Source of the DNA: Shinisaurus crocodilurus
Lineage: Eukaryota > Chordata > Lepidosauria > Squamata > Shinisauridae
Direction of reading: 5' to 3'
Assembly: GCA_021292165.1 (NCBI GenBank)
Contig: CM037880.1
Coordinates: 213,108,942-213,172,941 of the forward strand
DNA length: 64,000 bases
A program made the position numbers and the translations under genes. Position 1 is the first letter of the stretch. Each line of letters starts with the position of its first letter. Below are positions 1 through 12,478 of the stretch, piece after piece. The notes under the pieces are model-generated. The model was given only the letters and a program-made list of their open reading frames with translations, did not search any database and had not been told where the DNA came from.

Positions 1-604
1 ACGATCAGACAATTCTGGGTGTCTTTGCACATTCCAAAGAGTGGTGAAACATGGCAACATAAGCAACTCGCTCTTCCCTTTTCATGCTTTCAGGTAATGA
101 GAAAAGGCTGAACTTTCACATTGCTGTTGCAAGATGTATGAAATTTGAATGTGTAGAATTTACTTGTCACAGGGCAGATGTGCAAGTGCCCCCTTCACAC
201 ACACCCAGATGCACAAGCGATTCATACAGCAACCTTTCACTTCTGTGAATTGCAAAGTGGGTCCCATAAGGTTTTCCAGTAACCACCCACTCTAGCCGGT
301 AATCACCAAAACACAAAATGGCTGGATGATTAAACAGGGATGTATAGGAGCAGCCCATTTCTATTTAATGGGAAATGTTGAAGAACAAGCACTTGATCAG
401 TGTTGCATGTGTAAAATAGAGTGGACACAACCAACCACGTGTTACTCTTGTACACTGAGAGATGGTGCTGGAAGAGCAATTCAGTCAGTGTGCTGCATCT
501 CAGCAGATCTAACAAGAGCATCCTGAAGCAACACTAGGGCAGTTTATGATTTTATCAAAAATGGACATGCTATATACAGAAACAGAAAGCTCTTATAACT
601 GTAC
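1..604 (-). other. PHF20L1 intron beyond the lysine-rich exon
   Basis: No exon, repeat or RNA gene that I can support. I looked here for the acidic segment and PHD-proximal exon of PHF20L1 on the minus strand and did not find it. Confidence 0.7.
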
Positions 605-709
605 CGTGCTGCTTTGATTTTTTCTTTTTCTTTTTCTTCTTCTTCTGTTTTGACTTATGATCCTTATCCTTCTTCTCTTTTCTTTCTTTATCCTTCTCCT
701 TCTTTTTAC
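605..709 (-). CDS. PHF20L1: PHF20L1 lysine-rich exon, last one in the window
   Basis: The exon is 105 nt. It begins [20 protein letters not shown] and continues as a run of nine lysines before SKQH. In the mammalian protein this tract immediately precedes the acidic segment and the PHD finger. The acceptor is attacnnnntag-like (tgtaatgtag) and the donor gtacag; it ends in phase 1 on the G that should start an Asp codon. The next exon is not found in bases 1-604, so it lies outside the window. Confidence 0.92.
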
Positions 710-3700
710 CTACATTACAAAGGGCAAAGATCTTTGGTAAGCAAAGGATACCTAAAATAAACTCAGCCCATTGTAAAAATTAGGTCAACTTGTTTATCAA
801 ACAGAACTCTACAGTTAAATAATTAAGTGTCTAAACAAAAAGCTTTAATCTTTAAATGGCAGAGGGATTGCATAGTGGACAGTTTTAGAAAGGAAACTTT
901 GAGCCAAGCACTGAGGTTTGCAAAAATATATGCAAGGACAGTGAAGTTTAATGACTATGACAAGAACTTAACTCAGAATTGCAGTCATAATAACAAGTTT
1001 ATTGTGTTAGAATGCAAATTGCTAATGCTAGGCAATTCTAACTTCCAGCAAAGCATTTCAAACATTAAAAAACACACACAAAATATGAGAGCACCAGAAT
1101 GTAAGTGGGAATTTTCTATCATAAAAATGCTGTATTACCCCACTTAGACTTAATGCCAAAAAAATTAACTTTTTCTTAGATTTTTTTTATTTCAATGGCA
1201 ACAAAAATACATACAAGCATGTAATGTATTATAATCTGATTCCACACATGAAATCCACATAAAAAGTTATCACGTTTTTCACTGAATCAAGTTTATCCAA
1301 TGTTTGCCCCATATTATTCTCCAATCCCCTGTCCCAAACTCTCAGCTACTTCTGAATTATCAAAGCATTATCCCTTCTCTATACTTAAGATGGTAGGTCA
1401 ATTTTAGAGAAACTAATAGGTCAGTTAACAAAAGTTGAAGCAATTGTATATTTACACACACACACCAAATTGTGCACAGATTCTTGCTGAAATTGATCGG
1501 GGACAAGGGTGTTCTTTGCGGGGACGTGGGAGAGAATTTTATATTATTATTTTAGATCATCATCTATTATGTAAACCACCTTCTCTCCTACTATTTTTGC
1601 AGTCTTGGGAGACTAACCACAACTGTACCAGTGACCAATGTTTGTGAACCCATCAGGGAGCAATCGCCATTCATGACAGAAGAGGAAAACAAAGAGATTC
1701 CCTAACTATCCCCCTGCACTCCTCATAATAGAAACATATCAAAGTTGCTGTCCTTAAATGTCTTCTTTTAATGTGCAACCTTTAGTCCAAAGAGGGGCAC
1801 AGTTTAACATATTAAAAAAAACCTGTCAATCTCAAGACAATAAAATACTAGTTGTGCTACAGCCATTAAGAATGGATAACACTTATACCTACAGGAGCAT
1901 TAACAGGTTAAAAGATAAGTGACAGGCTATGCTCTTGTTCTCTCAAGCTTTTTGCTTAAAATGTTTTTTGTTCATACCAAGCAGTGATGAGCATCTCTCT
2001 TCCAATTTTGTTTTCCTCTCTGTTTTCAGTGTTCCTGTATTTACCAGAAAGGAAACAGAAGCTTAGCAGAACACAGTAGGTTAAGAGGGTGTTAAGTCTC
2101 TTGATTGACCAGAATGTTTGCAATCTCTTAATAGAAAAGCATCCCACTTACATGCTGCTGCTAAGGGGGGCTTTAGAAAGACTATAGCCTGGATCCAGAT
2201 TCACCCTTTTGCAATAGAAGGCCTTTTATTCACAGAAGGGCTGGCAAACGAGTGAAAGCTCCTGCTGGTGGATGGGTGTAATTTTCTTTAAGCCTCCCTG
2301 TGCCACCTCCCACACTTTTCTAGAGCCGCCCCCCCCCCTCCAGAGTAGATTGGGGTAGGGGCACAAGGGGAATTGGCGAAAACCACCTCCCCTCCATTAG
2401 GAGTGTCTTGTCAGATGAATTCTACTCACAGGATCACTGGGTTCAAATCTAGACATTTCTGAAGTGCAAAACTGGATGAATTTAGTGCAAATAGCTTTTT
2501 AATAAACTTACTATCGGGGGGGGGGGCAATTCCATGCGTGTCATAGGGATACATGCACATGGAACTGTGAATCCATTTCTCATGCAAGGAGCTTCATATG
2601 TGCACTGTAACTTGAGCATATTTGTAAGGAGTTGCAAGGGCCAGACCACTGTTGTGACTTAACTCAAACATTTCCTCCTGAAGGCTCTCAAAATCTCCCT
2701 TTATCCAGCTCGCATAAATTAATTTCTACCCTTCAGGGCCTCAATAGCTCTTTAATTAGCCTTGGCTCATGGGAAAGAAATGTATAGCCCTCACGTGGCC
2801 TACAGAGCACTCCTGTACAGCTCATGGGGATTTCACTATAGTACTTACACATTCCATCTCTCACTCGTGTGTGTATGTGTGTGTGTGTGTGCGCGCGCGC
2901 GTGTGTGTGTGTGAGAGAGAGGGGGGAGGGAAAGTGTGTGTGTGTGAGAGAGGGGGGAGGGAAAGTGTGTGTGTGTGTGTGTGTGTGCGTGCGTGCGTGC
3001 GAGATTTTCTAGCTTTCATTTCTGGATGTACACATATAAAGTATTATATGCATACCTCGAAAATATAATGTGTGAATGTGATAAGCACATGTTTGCATAT
3101 GTGTCATGCATACATGTGTCAAGTTACAAAGTAGTTATCCAACATGACCATGGTTACACATTCTGCTATCTTTGGAAGTAATGATCTTGGAACCCTTAAG
3201 GCTCTGATTTTGCACTGATGTTGTACTTAGTAACAAGGAGTAGCACACATACAACCACAACTACAATTAAATGTTAAGATAGCGGCCTTTTCATACGTAA
3301 GTAGCAGCTACCTGATGTGCGTACAAATGACACACACGCATAACACATGCCTTTACACATCGTATTTTCTCAGCATACGAATGGTAAGTTATACCTGTAC
3401 TTCCAGAAATGTAATACAGGAAGCGTTGCAAAAGCCGGGTTGTATATTGAGCAATGGCCTATACAGTCTTCTGCATGATTCAAATATATTTAATATACTC
3501 TTGAAAGGTGCCAATAAAAATTTTACCTGATGCCACTGGGGCTACTTTGCCATCAGTTACTGCTTTAGAAGAATGACATAACACCATTTGATTAGCTTCC
3601 TTCATTTTACTGGGGTATTCACTGCAGAAAGCAGTCTCCGCAGTTAGCAACGCTGAAATATCCAAGTTACGGCTTAAGTCAAGAGGGAGACACAGTCCAC

Positions 3701-6700
3701 GCTTCTCAAGTGACACATGAGCAACATTGGGAACTATATAAAAGAAAGAACGCAATATTAACAACAGACAAGCATTGTCTTACTTGGGGTTGTCGAGTTA
3801 CACCTCTAAAGTGGCATAGGTCTCATCTATTAGTCAGAAGCTCTCGTTAGGTGGGCAATGTCTTGCGAAGATCTTATTTTTAATACTTGTTTTCTCTCTG
3901 GTTCTTTACTTAGATTGAAATACATTACCCTCCAGTAATGCTCACGGTTGATTTGGGATATTGATGGAGAACACTTTTCCATCAGTGACTGGAGAGGGAG
4001 AAGAAACTTTTTCTAGAGAATCAAGAGGCAACGAACCAGTCGCTAAGCACTGTGATCTTCTTCTCCGCTGGCTATTTTTGAAGGATTTAAGGGCATTCAG
4101 TGGTTGTGATGGACCTAAAAAGAGACCTTGCAATGTTCATGAAACAGACACAGGCCATTGTCTTATGTCTTACTCTAATATGTTTAAGATGGTCATAAGA
4201 CACTTGTCTTAAGTGGTTCCCATCTATCACAGTGTCACTCTTTAAATATTAAAAAATTGGGACTATCAGACTGCAGAGGAAGGATATTGAATTTGAAAGG
4301 AACAGATCAGTGGGCATACTCTATTACTAGAAATATATATCCAAAGTAATTGTGTGTGAAAGTAAATTCCTTGTGAGGGAGCAAATCTGACATAAAAGGT
4401 CACAGGCATTATTAATAAACCTAACCTTGCTGGTTCATTTGATTTCTGACTCTTACTCCCCTTCTCAACTACTGTACAAAATTATAGGGTTCTGCAAAAC
4501 AGTGCAGAGTCCCAAGATGCCTGATTCAAGGAAAGAATGATAAAATTTCCTGATCCAAAATCTTTCTTTTTCTGTAATGGTGTTATGTCTGCTGAATGCC
4601 TCCTTCAGAGTCACACCACACCTAGCCTCTGGGAAGTTTCTGGAGACTAATATAAGCTTATTTGTTCTACTGAGCTTTTGTTTGTTAATCGCCAAACATG
4701 GATAATGTGCCTATTACTGTTAGTTTACTTAACTCTGTATTGTAAATGTATTAGATTGGTTAGACTTGTTGGTTTCCTTCACTGTTGCATTCAATATTTA
4801 TCAAAATTGTAATTGCTTGCAAACCACCTTGAGTGCCCCATTTGGACAGAAGGTGGAGAATTGTGTGTGCAAACACACCTGCTTATAATGCTGTTACTTG
4901 AGACATAAAACATGGTGTGTTGCATCCAGACTAAGTCATACTTGGCTTCAATTGAAATCAGTGGGACTTCAGTTGGACATGTCCCACTCGTTTCAATAGG
5001 ACTAAAGTGTGACTAAATTAGACTGGACCCAAGCTAGTACTCCTTTTTACTGTACTAAGCAATCATTAGTATAAACCATCCTAACCAAATTATATCATTG
5101 GTTCAGCAAATTCTGTGATTGGACCATTAGCATTTAAGTTTTAGCATCTTGTTCTTTTGCCCCACAAGTCTCTACTAATGCAGCACTTGATGTATACTGA
5201 ACATTCTGATCTCATAATTAGCTATATGTGGCTAAGTAATGCTGAATCTGATTTATCCACATAGTTATTTATAGGGAAGTTCCCTGGGGGTAAGAAAGAT
5301 TCATATCCCCTTTTGGTCCAATTCAAGGATTTGTCTATAGGGGGATAGTTATGATGATGAAATGAGTTCAACCCATCCAAAATAAAGCACTTTGAAATCT
5401 CATTAATTTCAATGGAAGCGTTTCAAGTGCATACTTAGCTCTCCCCATTGAATACAACAGGACTTCAATGTTTTGAATTGATTGAACTCAATGTAGATTA
5501 TTTCCATGCATATGCATTCATAGAATCACTTGAAAAGCTCAGACAACAAGCACGAATTTTAAAGTTGAAGAGGCCTTGTCATTTAAAAATTCTCTTGGCT
5601 TCAAAACAAACTGTGCAAGGGGAGGAAGACTTATGCAAGCAATTCAGCCATCTACAACAGGTGGGAACCATCTCATACAAATCAGAGCAGCAGTTGTAGA
5701 TTGTTAAAAGGATTTTCTTTACATTGCTAACTTTCCATGTAAAATGGCAGAAATCATCCTCAGTGAAGGTTACTTACCGACATCATGTGCAATTGCAACA
5801 AGTGTGGACGGTAACATTTAATGAGGGAAGAATTTTCATGTTTACTTATGAAACATTTTGGTGCAAACAGGAAGGACATTTCATTTAAGTCAGCTGCTTC
5901 CCACTCTTCCTCTTTCCTGCTTAAAATATTAATAGCACAATCCAGCCAAACATAGGCACATCTAAGTCCCCTTGAAACCAATGGGTCTTGCAAGTACTTA
6001 GCTATGGTTGGATCGTACCTTAAATTATTTTCCAATGAATGTCAACTGTAGATAGAAGAAGCAGCCCTAGGAAACAGTTCTTTTCATTCTTCATCTGACC
6101 ACTTTCTAGGAGTAAAGCAAAAGATCTAGTCTAACGCTTGACCAAAACCCACATTCTCTAATTTACTGCTGACAAGGGATTAAGCTCTCTGATGGGGAAA
6201 TGTTAAGTGGTGAGGTCTGAAACAAGGTGGGGAAAAGAGAACACTATCCTCCTCAGATTTAGGTATCTTCAAAAATGGCAGACATTTCGTTGGTTGGCGC
6301 TTTTTTGCTGTTTTGTACATTCCCCAGGCCCCATCTAAGCCAGCCTCCTTTGGACCCTTATTCCAGGAAAAACTGATTTTTGCTTCTGATTGCACTAGAA
6401 CTGGAAAAAATATATACACAGAATAAGAGATGCAAGTCCAGCAGGTACATCATGCCAGCAGAATCTTTCAATGAGGGTGGGGTGGGGGGGAACACACAAA
6501 AAAACTATGATAACAGCTCATCTTCTGTTTTGAAGCATCAGGCCCTCCGAACAGATCAGCTGTAGTCTTTTGCTGTTCAACGTTGTGTGAGGAGTTGTAC
6601 TCTTGCCATGAATTTCCACCACCACAAGGGCAATTCTACATTGCAGTTTCATGTGCCATACTGTGTGCGTAATATGAATATTGCACAGAGCCAGTCACCT

Positions 6701-9700
6701 GGGGCAAGAAAAAAAATATATAGCCTCCAGGTGACTGTTCAGGAAAACCTTTGAAGATTCGAAGAGTTGGTTCGGTTTTTATTTTCCTCTTCCTTTCAGA
6801 TGGCCAATGTGCAAGAAATTGCTAACATAGCCTTACTAAGTATTTTTGTGGGCCAACCACTTTTTTGGGGGGGCTTCATTACAATATTGTACTACCCATG
6901 TCATTTTTACTTGCATTTCAATTTCTTTTTTCAAAACCCAGCTAAGTTATGAACAAGCCACATTCAAATGAAACAAAAACACCCCCAATTATGCTTTTTT
7001 CCCAATATGACTGTAATAAGTAATTATGGTATGTTTTAAAATGTCTGTGCTCACTAGTTTTATTTATCACAGAAGAAGGAAGCTGGGAGACCAGGGTCAA
7101 ATCCTCCACTTGTATTAACTCAGGGGAAATTGGTGATTTAAGGGGCTTTATACACCCTGCAGAATCTCCAGATTCTTGTTTGCATTTCTTGCTGCGAGCC
7201 TTTCCTGAAGACAAAGTTGAGGGCAACAGTGCAGATTTCTGAATGTTGGCAGAACTGCTAATATCAGCTTCATTTTTTTTCTGACTTTGAGGCTTAGGTG
7301 ATATCTCCTGAATAAATAATAAGAAATTGATACTTTTATTGCAGTTTCTTCATTGCAGCTCTTGTATTCTACTTTGATTTTTTAAAGTAACTTTAGTAAA
7401 ACAATAGCACATTTTCAGAAAAAGTTAAAAAAACAAAAGTAAAAACTAAGCAAGTTAAAAAGGGACTCAGCCACAGACCATCATCCCAATCCAGTGATCT
7501 GCTCCAGGATGCAGCGGCTATGATGTGCCTTTGTAGCTCTCTTTTGTTCAACAGATTCCCCATCAGTTTCAGCAGAAAAAGACTGATCCACACATGCATT
7601 GCTTTGCAAATGCAGATGGGCTCACTCTCCACAGAAAGGAAAGGGCGACACCTCCATGCACAAAAAAACTACATCTGCAGCTTACTGCACATGGATCAGG
7701 ATGCAAGGCCTCAAACATCTCTTCAGTTCTCATAAACAGAACACAGTAATTCTTCCAGCCAACATACTAATCTCCATTTAACAAAAACTAATTTTGCCAT
7801 GTTTCTATGGACAGTTAATCATGGAAACCTTCCCAATAGTTCTTAAAAGCACAACTAATGAAGTTATTAATACAGTTTTGGGGTGTTATAAGTACCCAAA
7901 AGAAGCAAGTATTCACCTTTCATGGGTGTGAAAACCAAAATCTTAATTTTAAATGAGAGGTATCAGTGTCCCTGCTTCCCCACAAATTTAGTTCAGTCCA
8001 CAAATTTAGTTCAGTTTAAATACAAGACATGAAGAGGTTGGCAGTGTCCCTTTAATTTTTAAAATCAACAATAATTAAAATGGTTTTAAACATAGTAATC
8101 TGGATGTCACCACATGTCTTTGCATTAGGAAATCACAAGTGCCAAAACTGTTAATTAAATTGACAGCTGCAAAAGAAAAAGAAAAGAAAACCGTAACAGA
8201 AGAGTTGTAAGGCTTGTCAAGTTGGAAAAATCAAAGCATATTGTATTTTCTAAAATGTGATTGTCTACACAGTATTTTTGACCAATACACATAATTGCTC
8301 ATTGTGTAGAAACAGACAGTAAGTTTACAAATACTGGCATTTTAGCTTTATAGCTAGGAAACTACTTTCCCACATCATGTAAAACGTTGTTCCACCTAGT
8401 ATGCAAGATCATCGTGTTAGTAAAGTCTTCCATTAAACCACTGGAGAAATTCAGGAACATATTACCACTTCTGGTAAAAATACACAAAACTAAACACCAT
8501 ACAACAAGAACCACATTCATAATCTCAAGAGCGTTCTCCAGTTTTCAGACCTCTGTATGCAAGAAATGCATTTAGGGTATTGATGGTTGGCTTTCTTTTC
8601 CAGTGGTTCCTCCAAACATTCAAAGTAACAGATCAAGAGTGGACAACTTCTAAAATGAGCCATTGTAGCTGGTCTTCCCCTCCCTTCCACAACAGGAACA
8701 GAACAACTGGCCAGATACATATGTGAAACAGTCCGCTGTGTGGGTACAGACCAAATATGGAAACTGCCACAAGCACACTAAGATTAACGTTGTGTTTGGC
8801 ATTAAGGTTCCAAGACAGGATAGGGTGGATTTGCACCTGGTACAAAGCCTTTAAGTTGTCCACTCGTGCTCTAGATACTAAAAAGTCACACTCAGTGTTA
8901 TGCTGGAAGTACCATGTAAAGGGCCTAGTGGTGTGAAAAGGTTTCATTCAGCTGTTACCCACTTCTATCACTGAACCAGTTATTCATGCATATTGAACAC
9001 AATTTATTCACATCAAACAAACATTTGAAGAATTGTAGAACATATCTATGCTGATTAAGAAAATTACCAGAAATTAATTAGAGCCATAACTTGTAAATAA
9101 ATGATTTTATTGTTTATCTTCACATGTGTGAAAGACATCACTACAGCAACCATTACTTTCAAAGTTACAAAATTATTTAAAACAAGATTTTAAAACTTGT
9201 TCTAATAAGGTGCTTAACCTCTTAACAAGGACAAAATTAAAACATTAGAAAAAACGTTAACGAACGTTATTCAGTCATCTAAGCAGATGTTGTTCAAAAG
9301 TAAATACAATATGGCCCAACCCTAATACAGTTAAAGAGTCTACTGTACCTGCATCATGTAACCTGAGGGTTTAGGTTTAGAACAGTTGCAAACCAGAAAG
9401 GGCGAAGGGGGGAAATCAGCAGCCTAATAAGGCTGCTTGCCTGAATTTCTCTTTCGCATTATTATTTTTTTTAAAATGGAGACATATTTTAACCATAAAG
9501 CTGTAGACAGCATGGCCATTATAAAGCCATTCTGGCCTGAGACAGACGTAATGCTGGCTCCCCACAAAACACTGTTTGCAAGTTGGGAGCAACAAGCCAT
9601 GTAAAGGCCTGTTCTCCCCGGCTCCCTTCACAGCATTAACTATGATGTAGTTATATATGCACTGATGCTAACCATGGCCGACACTTACCAGGGTTTGAAA

Positions 9701-12437
9701 ACCTGCTTAAAAGGATGTTCATAATCTCTGGTTTAAAAGGGAACCATGGTTTGCATCTGCACACATGTAACTTAAAAACTATGGCTAATGCCAGGATTGG
9801 GGGCGGGGGGAGCATTGCTATTCCGTAAGTTTAACTCCCAATTTGCATGCTATGGTTTGCTGAAAGCCAGTGTTACATCTGCAGTGGGCCTCTGAGGTCT
9901 TGTTTCTCAGCCATTATTTGTTTCAACTGGCCTAGTAATAAGTTTAAAAAAACAAACATGCAAATTCAGAATTTTCCCTACCAAAAAAGAAAAGCTCAAA
10001 TCTGGCTTCCCATTAGGAGAACATTTGCTAGTATCTAGACACCTTTTTAAAAACAAGTCCACATAACCAAAGAGTTGCAAAGACACATTTTGCAGGCTGT
10101 TAATTTGTAATGTTGACAACAACCTGTAGATATGCAATTTTGTTAACTTCCAACAGAAATAAGAAGAGCCAAGTCTAGTTTAAAATATGTAACATTTTCT
10201 ATATTGTGTTGCTTACAGAACAAAGTCTGAAGAATTGACAGCATTTCAGTGGTGGCTCTGCTTGGTAAGTTAAGGTTAGCATTGCATTGTTTGTGGAAGA
10301 GTCATCAGGTTGTCAACCATTCCATAATTTACTTTTTGGGTGCATGTCTGGAACCAGCACACTGTGGAAGGAAATTGGCAGCAGTACCCCAAACCACTTC
10401 CTATGGTGCAAATTCATTGTGATGCCGCTAAAGATTGCTTTTCTATTATGTGTTGGCAGGCACATTTGGTGAGAAATATTCTGTCTGCTCCTCCTCGCTG
10501 TTTCTTACTTACTGTGGTTGGGATTATGTCGGTTAATGTGTAGAATCAAATCTATACTATGTAAGGCGGGGGCCATTTATATGTGGTGTGGCTAAGCAGT
10601 GGGTAGAAGATGCTGACTTAAGGGCAGTGGTTTTTTATTTCAAGTGCATCCAGCATCTCTGATTTTACGAGGCCTACAACTATTTCTGACCAGGTAGTTT
10701 GTGGGCAGTAGCCTTTAAATTTAACATACAAAAAGGGTAAAGTTGGAACTACACATTACAAAAAACACAAGGCTGCCACTGAAAGAATGCCCATGCTGAG
10801 ATCCTCCCGCACATAACACACATACCCCTCCATAACAGATAATTCAAGAGGTATCTAATGCCTCCTGCAATATGCATGTTCCTGTCCTTGCCAGCAGCAG
10901 CCAATGCTGTAGAGCAGGGGTGGGGAAAGGCACAGTGACGTCAGGACACAGGCTAGATTGAACTAGCCCAGGAGTCTTCAAATGGTGGGTCGTGATCCAA
11001 AACACTTGGCAATGCTGGAAGTGCCACCACCATATCGTTTTTGCTTAAGTTTTGTTTTTGTTTTGTTTTTTAGAGAAGGGAAAAAGAGGGGGAAGGAGAA
11101 AGAGAGGGAAATAGTGAGACAGAGATAGCAAAGGAAAAAGAAGGATGAAAACAGTAAAAAAAAAAATTAAGACTCCCCATCTTTCAGGCTGGGGCTAAAG
11201 GTGAGTCCTGGGTGTGAACAAGTTGAAGACTACTGAGCTAGACGTTATGGAGGTGGAAGTAGAAGGAGTAACTCAATATGAGGCTGCCATTTTTGGTGGC
11301 AGCCCTGTATTCTTTGGAACGTGCAGTACTGCCCTAAGAAGCTGCATACCATAGCAATACACTATCAATTCTTATGCAAAAATATTATGACAACGTATTG
11401 ACACCACAGTGATTCAAGAGGCCTAGTAAAGACTTATAATTGAACCCTAGTTTAGGGATCAGGAACGAGTTGTGGGATCATATTCACACTCCCTGCAGAC
11501 ATACAAACTGCCCCAACCCAGACATGCGTTTTTGACTGTCAGCCCAAGCTAAAATGAAAACAGGGTACTCACAGTTGAGGAGAGTATCCAATTCCATTTT
11601 CACCTAGTTGGTAGTCAAAACACGACACCAACGCCAGTTACAGGAGGACAGGGGAAAATTCACACAATCCCATGGTCCAATTCCTAAACACAGGTTCAGT
11701 TGTTAAATCTGAACCAGGTGTTAAGTAAAAGCCACATACCATAAACAGTGTGCTTCCAGAACCAGCACAGGGTCAATGACAGAAAATTAAAAAATGAAGC
11801 TGCTTGTATAGGTTCTTTTGACCTGATTATGTACACAGTGTGAAGTTTTCAAAAAGGGTTGGTTTGAAAAAAGTGGTAGAAGAAAAACACTTCTTAAAAA
11901 GCGGGGGGGAAGGGTCTTTTAAAAATGCTACCCACTAAAGACAACAAAAAAGCCACATTAAAAGCTATATTAAGGCTCTGATCTGAATAAATAAAAGTGT
12001 GTATAGATTTAGGTCTCTCTTAGCTAGCCTTCCGGTGGACTTTACCAACACAGAAACACTTCCGTGAATCACTTATGCCTGAAAAGTGCTAAAACTTCTT
12101 GAGGGCACAGCCACGTGGTGGTTTATGGACAGGATTCCAGTGCACATCAGTGTGTGTCCCCCCCCCACACACACACACACACATGCACACACCTCTGATT
12201 TCAACCTATGGCCATCTCCACTGCAGGGAAGCCATGATTGGGAGACCACTGCAAGTGTTTGCAGCCTATATGGCAAAAATTAGCAGCCCACAAGAACTAA
12301 TTCTTGGTTTTCACTTCCTGTTTAGTGCACAAGCTTCAAAACAGAACAGGAAATCACTGCATCCAACATGCAATGAGCCTGTAAATGAGTATGGCTTTTA
12401 TTTCACAGGTTCTGTCCAAGCAAGGTAGGTAGGTAGG

Positions 12438-12478
<41 letters not shown>

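Larger units (their letters stand above)
710..3526 (-). other. PHF20L1 introns around the 57-nt exon
   Basis: Two introns (710-1977 and 2035-3526) separated by the 57-nt exon. AT-rich single-copy-looking sequence, a G-run near 2514-2526 and the TG/CG microsatellite at 2868-3002. No other feature seen. Confidence 0.75.

Noticed and set aside
3735..3945. An 11-nt microexon (AGAGAAAACAA) as the phase fix in PHF20L1
   Set aside because: It is also in phase, but it would need a 48-nt upstream intron with no pyrimidine tract and a weak donor; the 20-nt candidate at 3784-3803 fits better.
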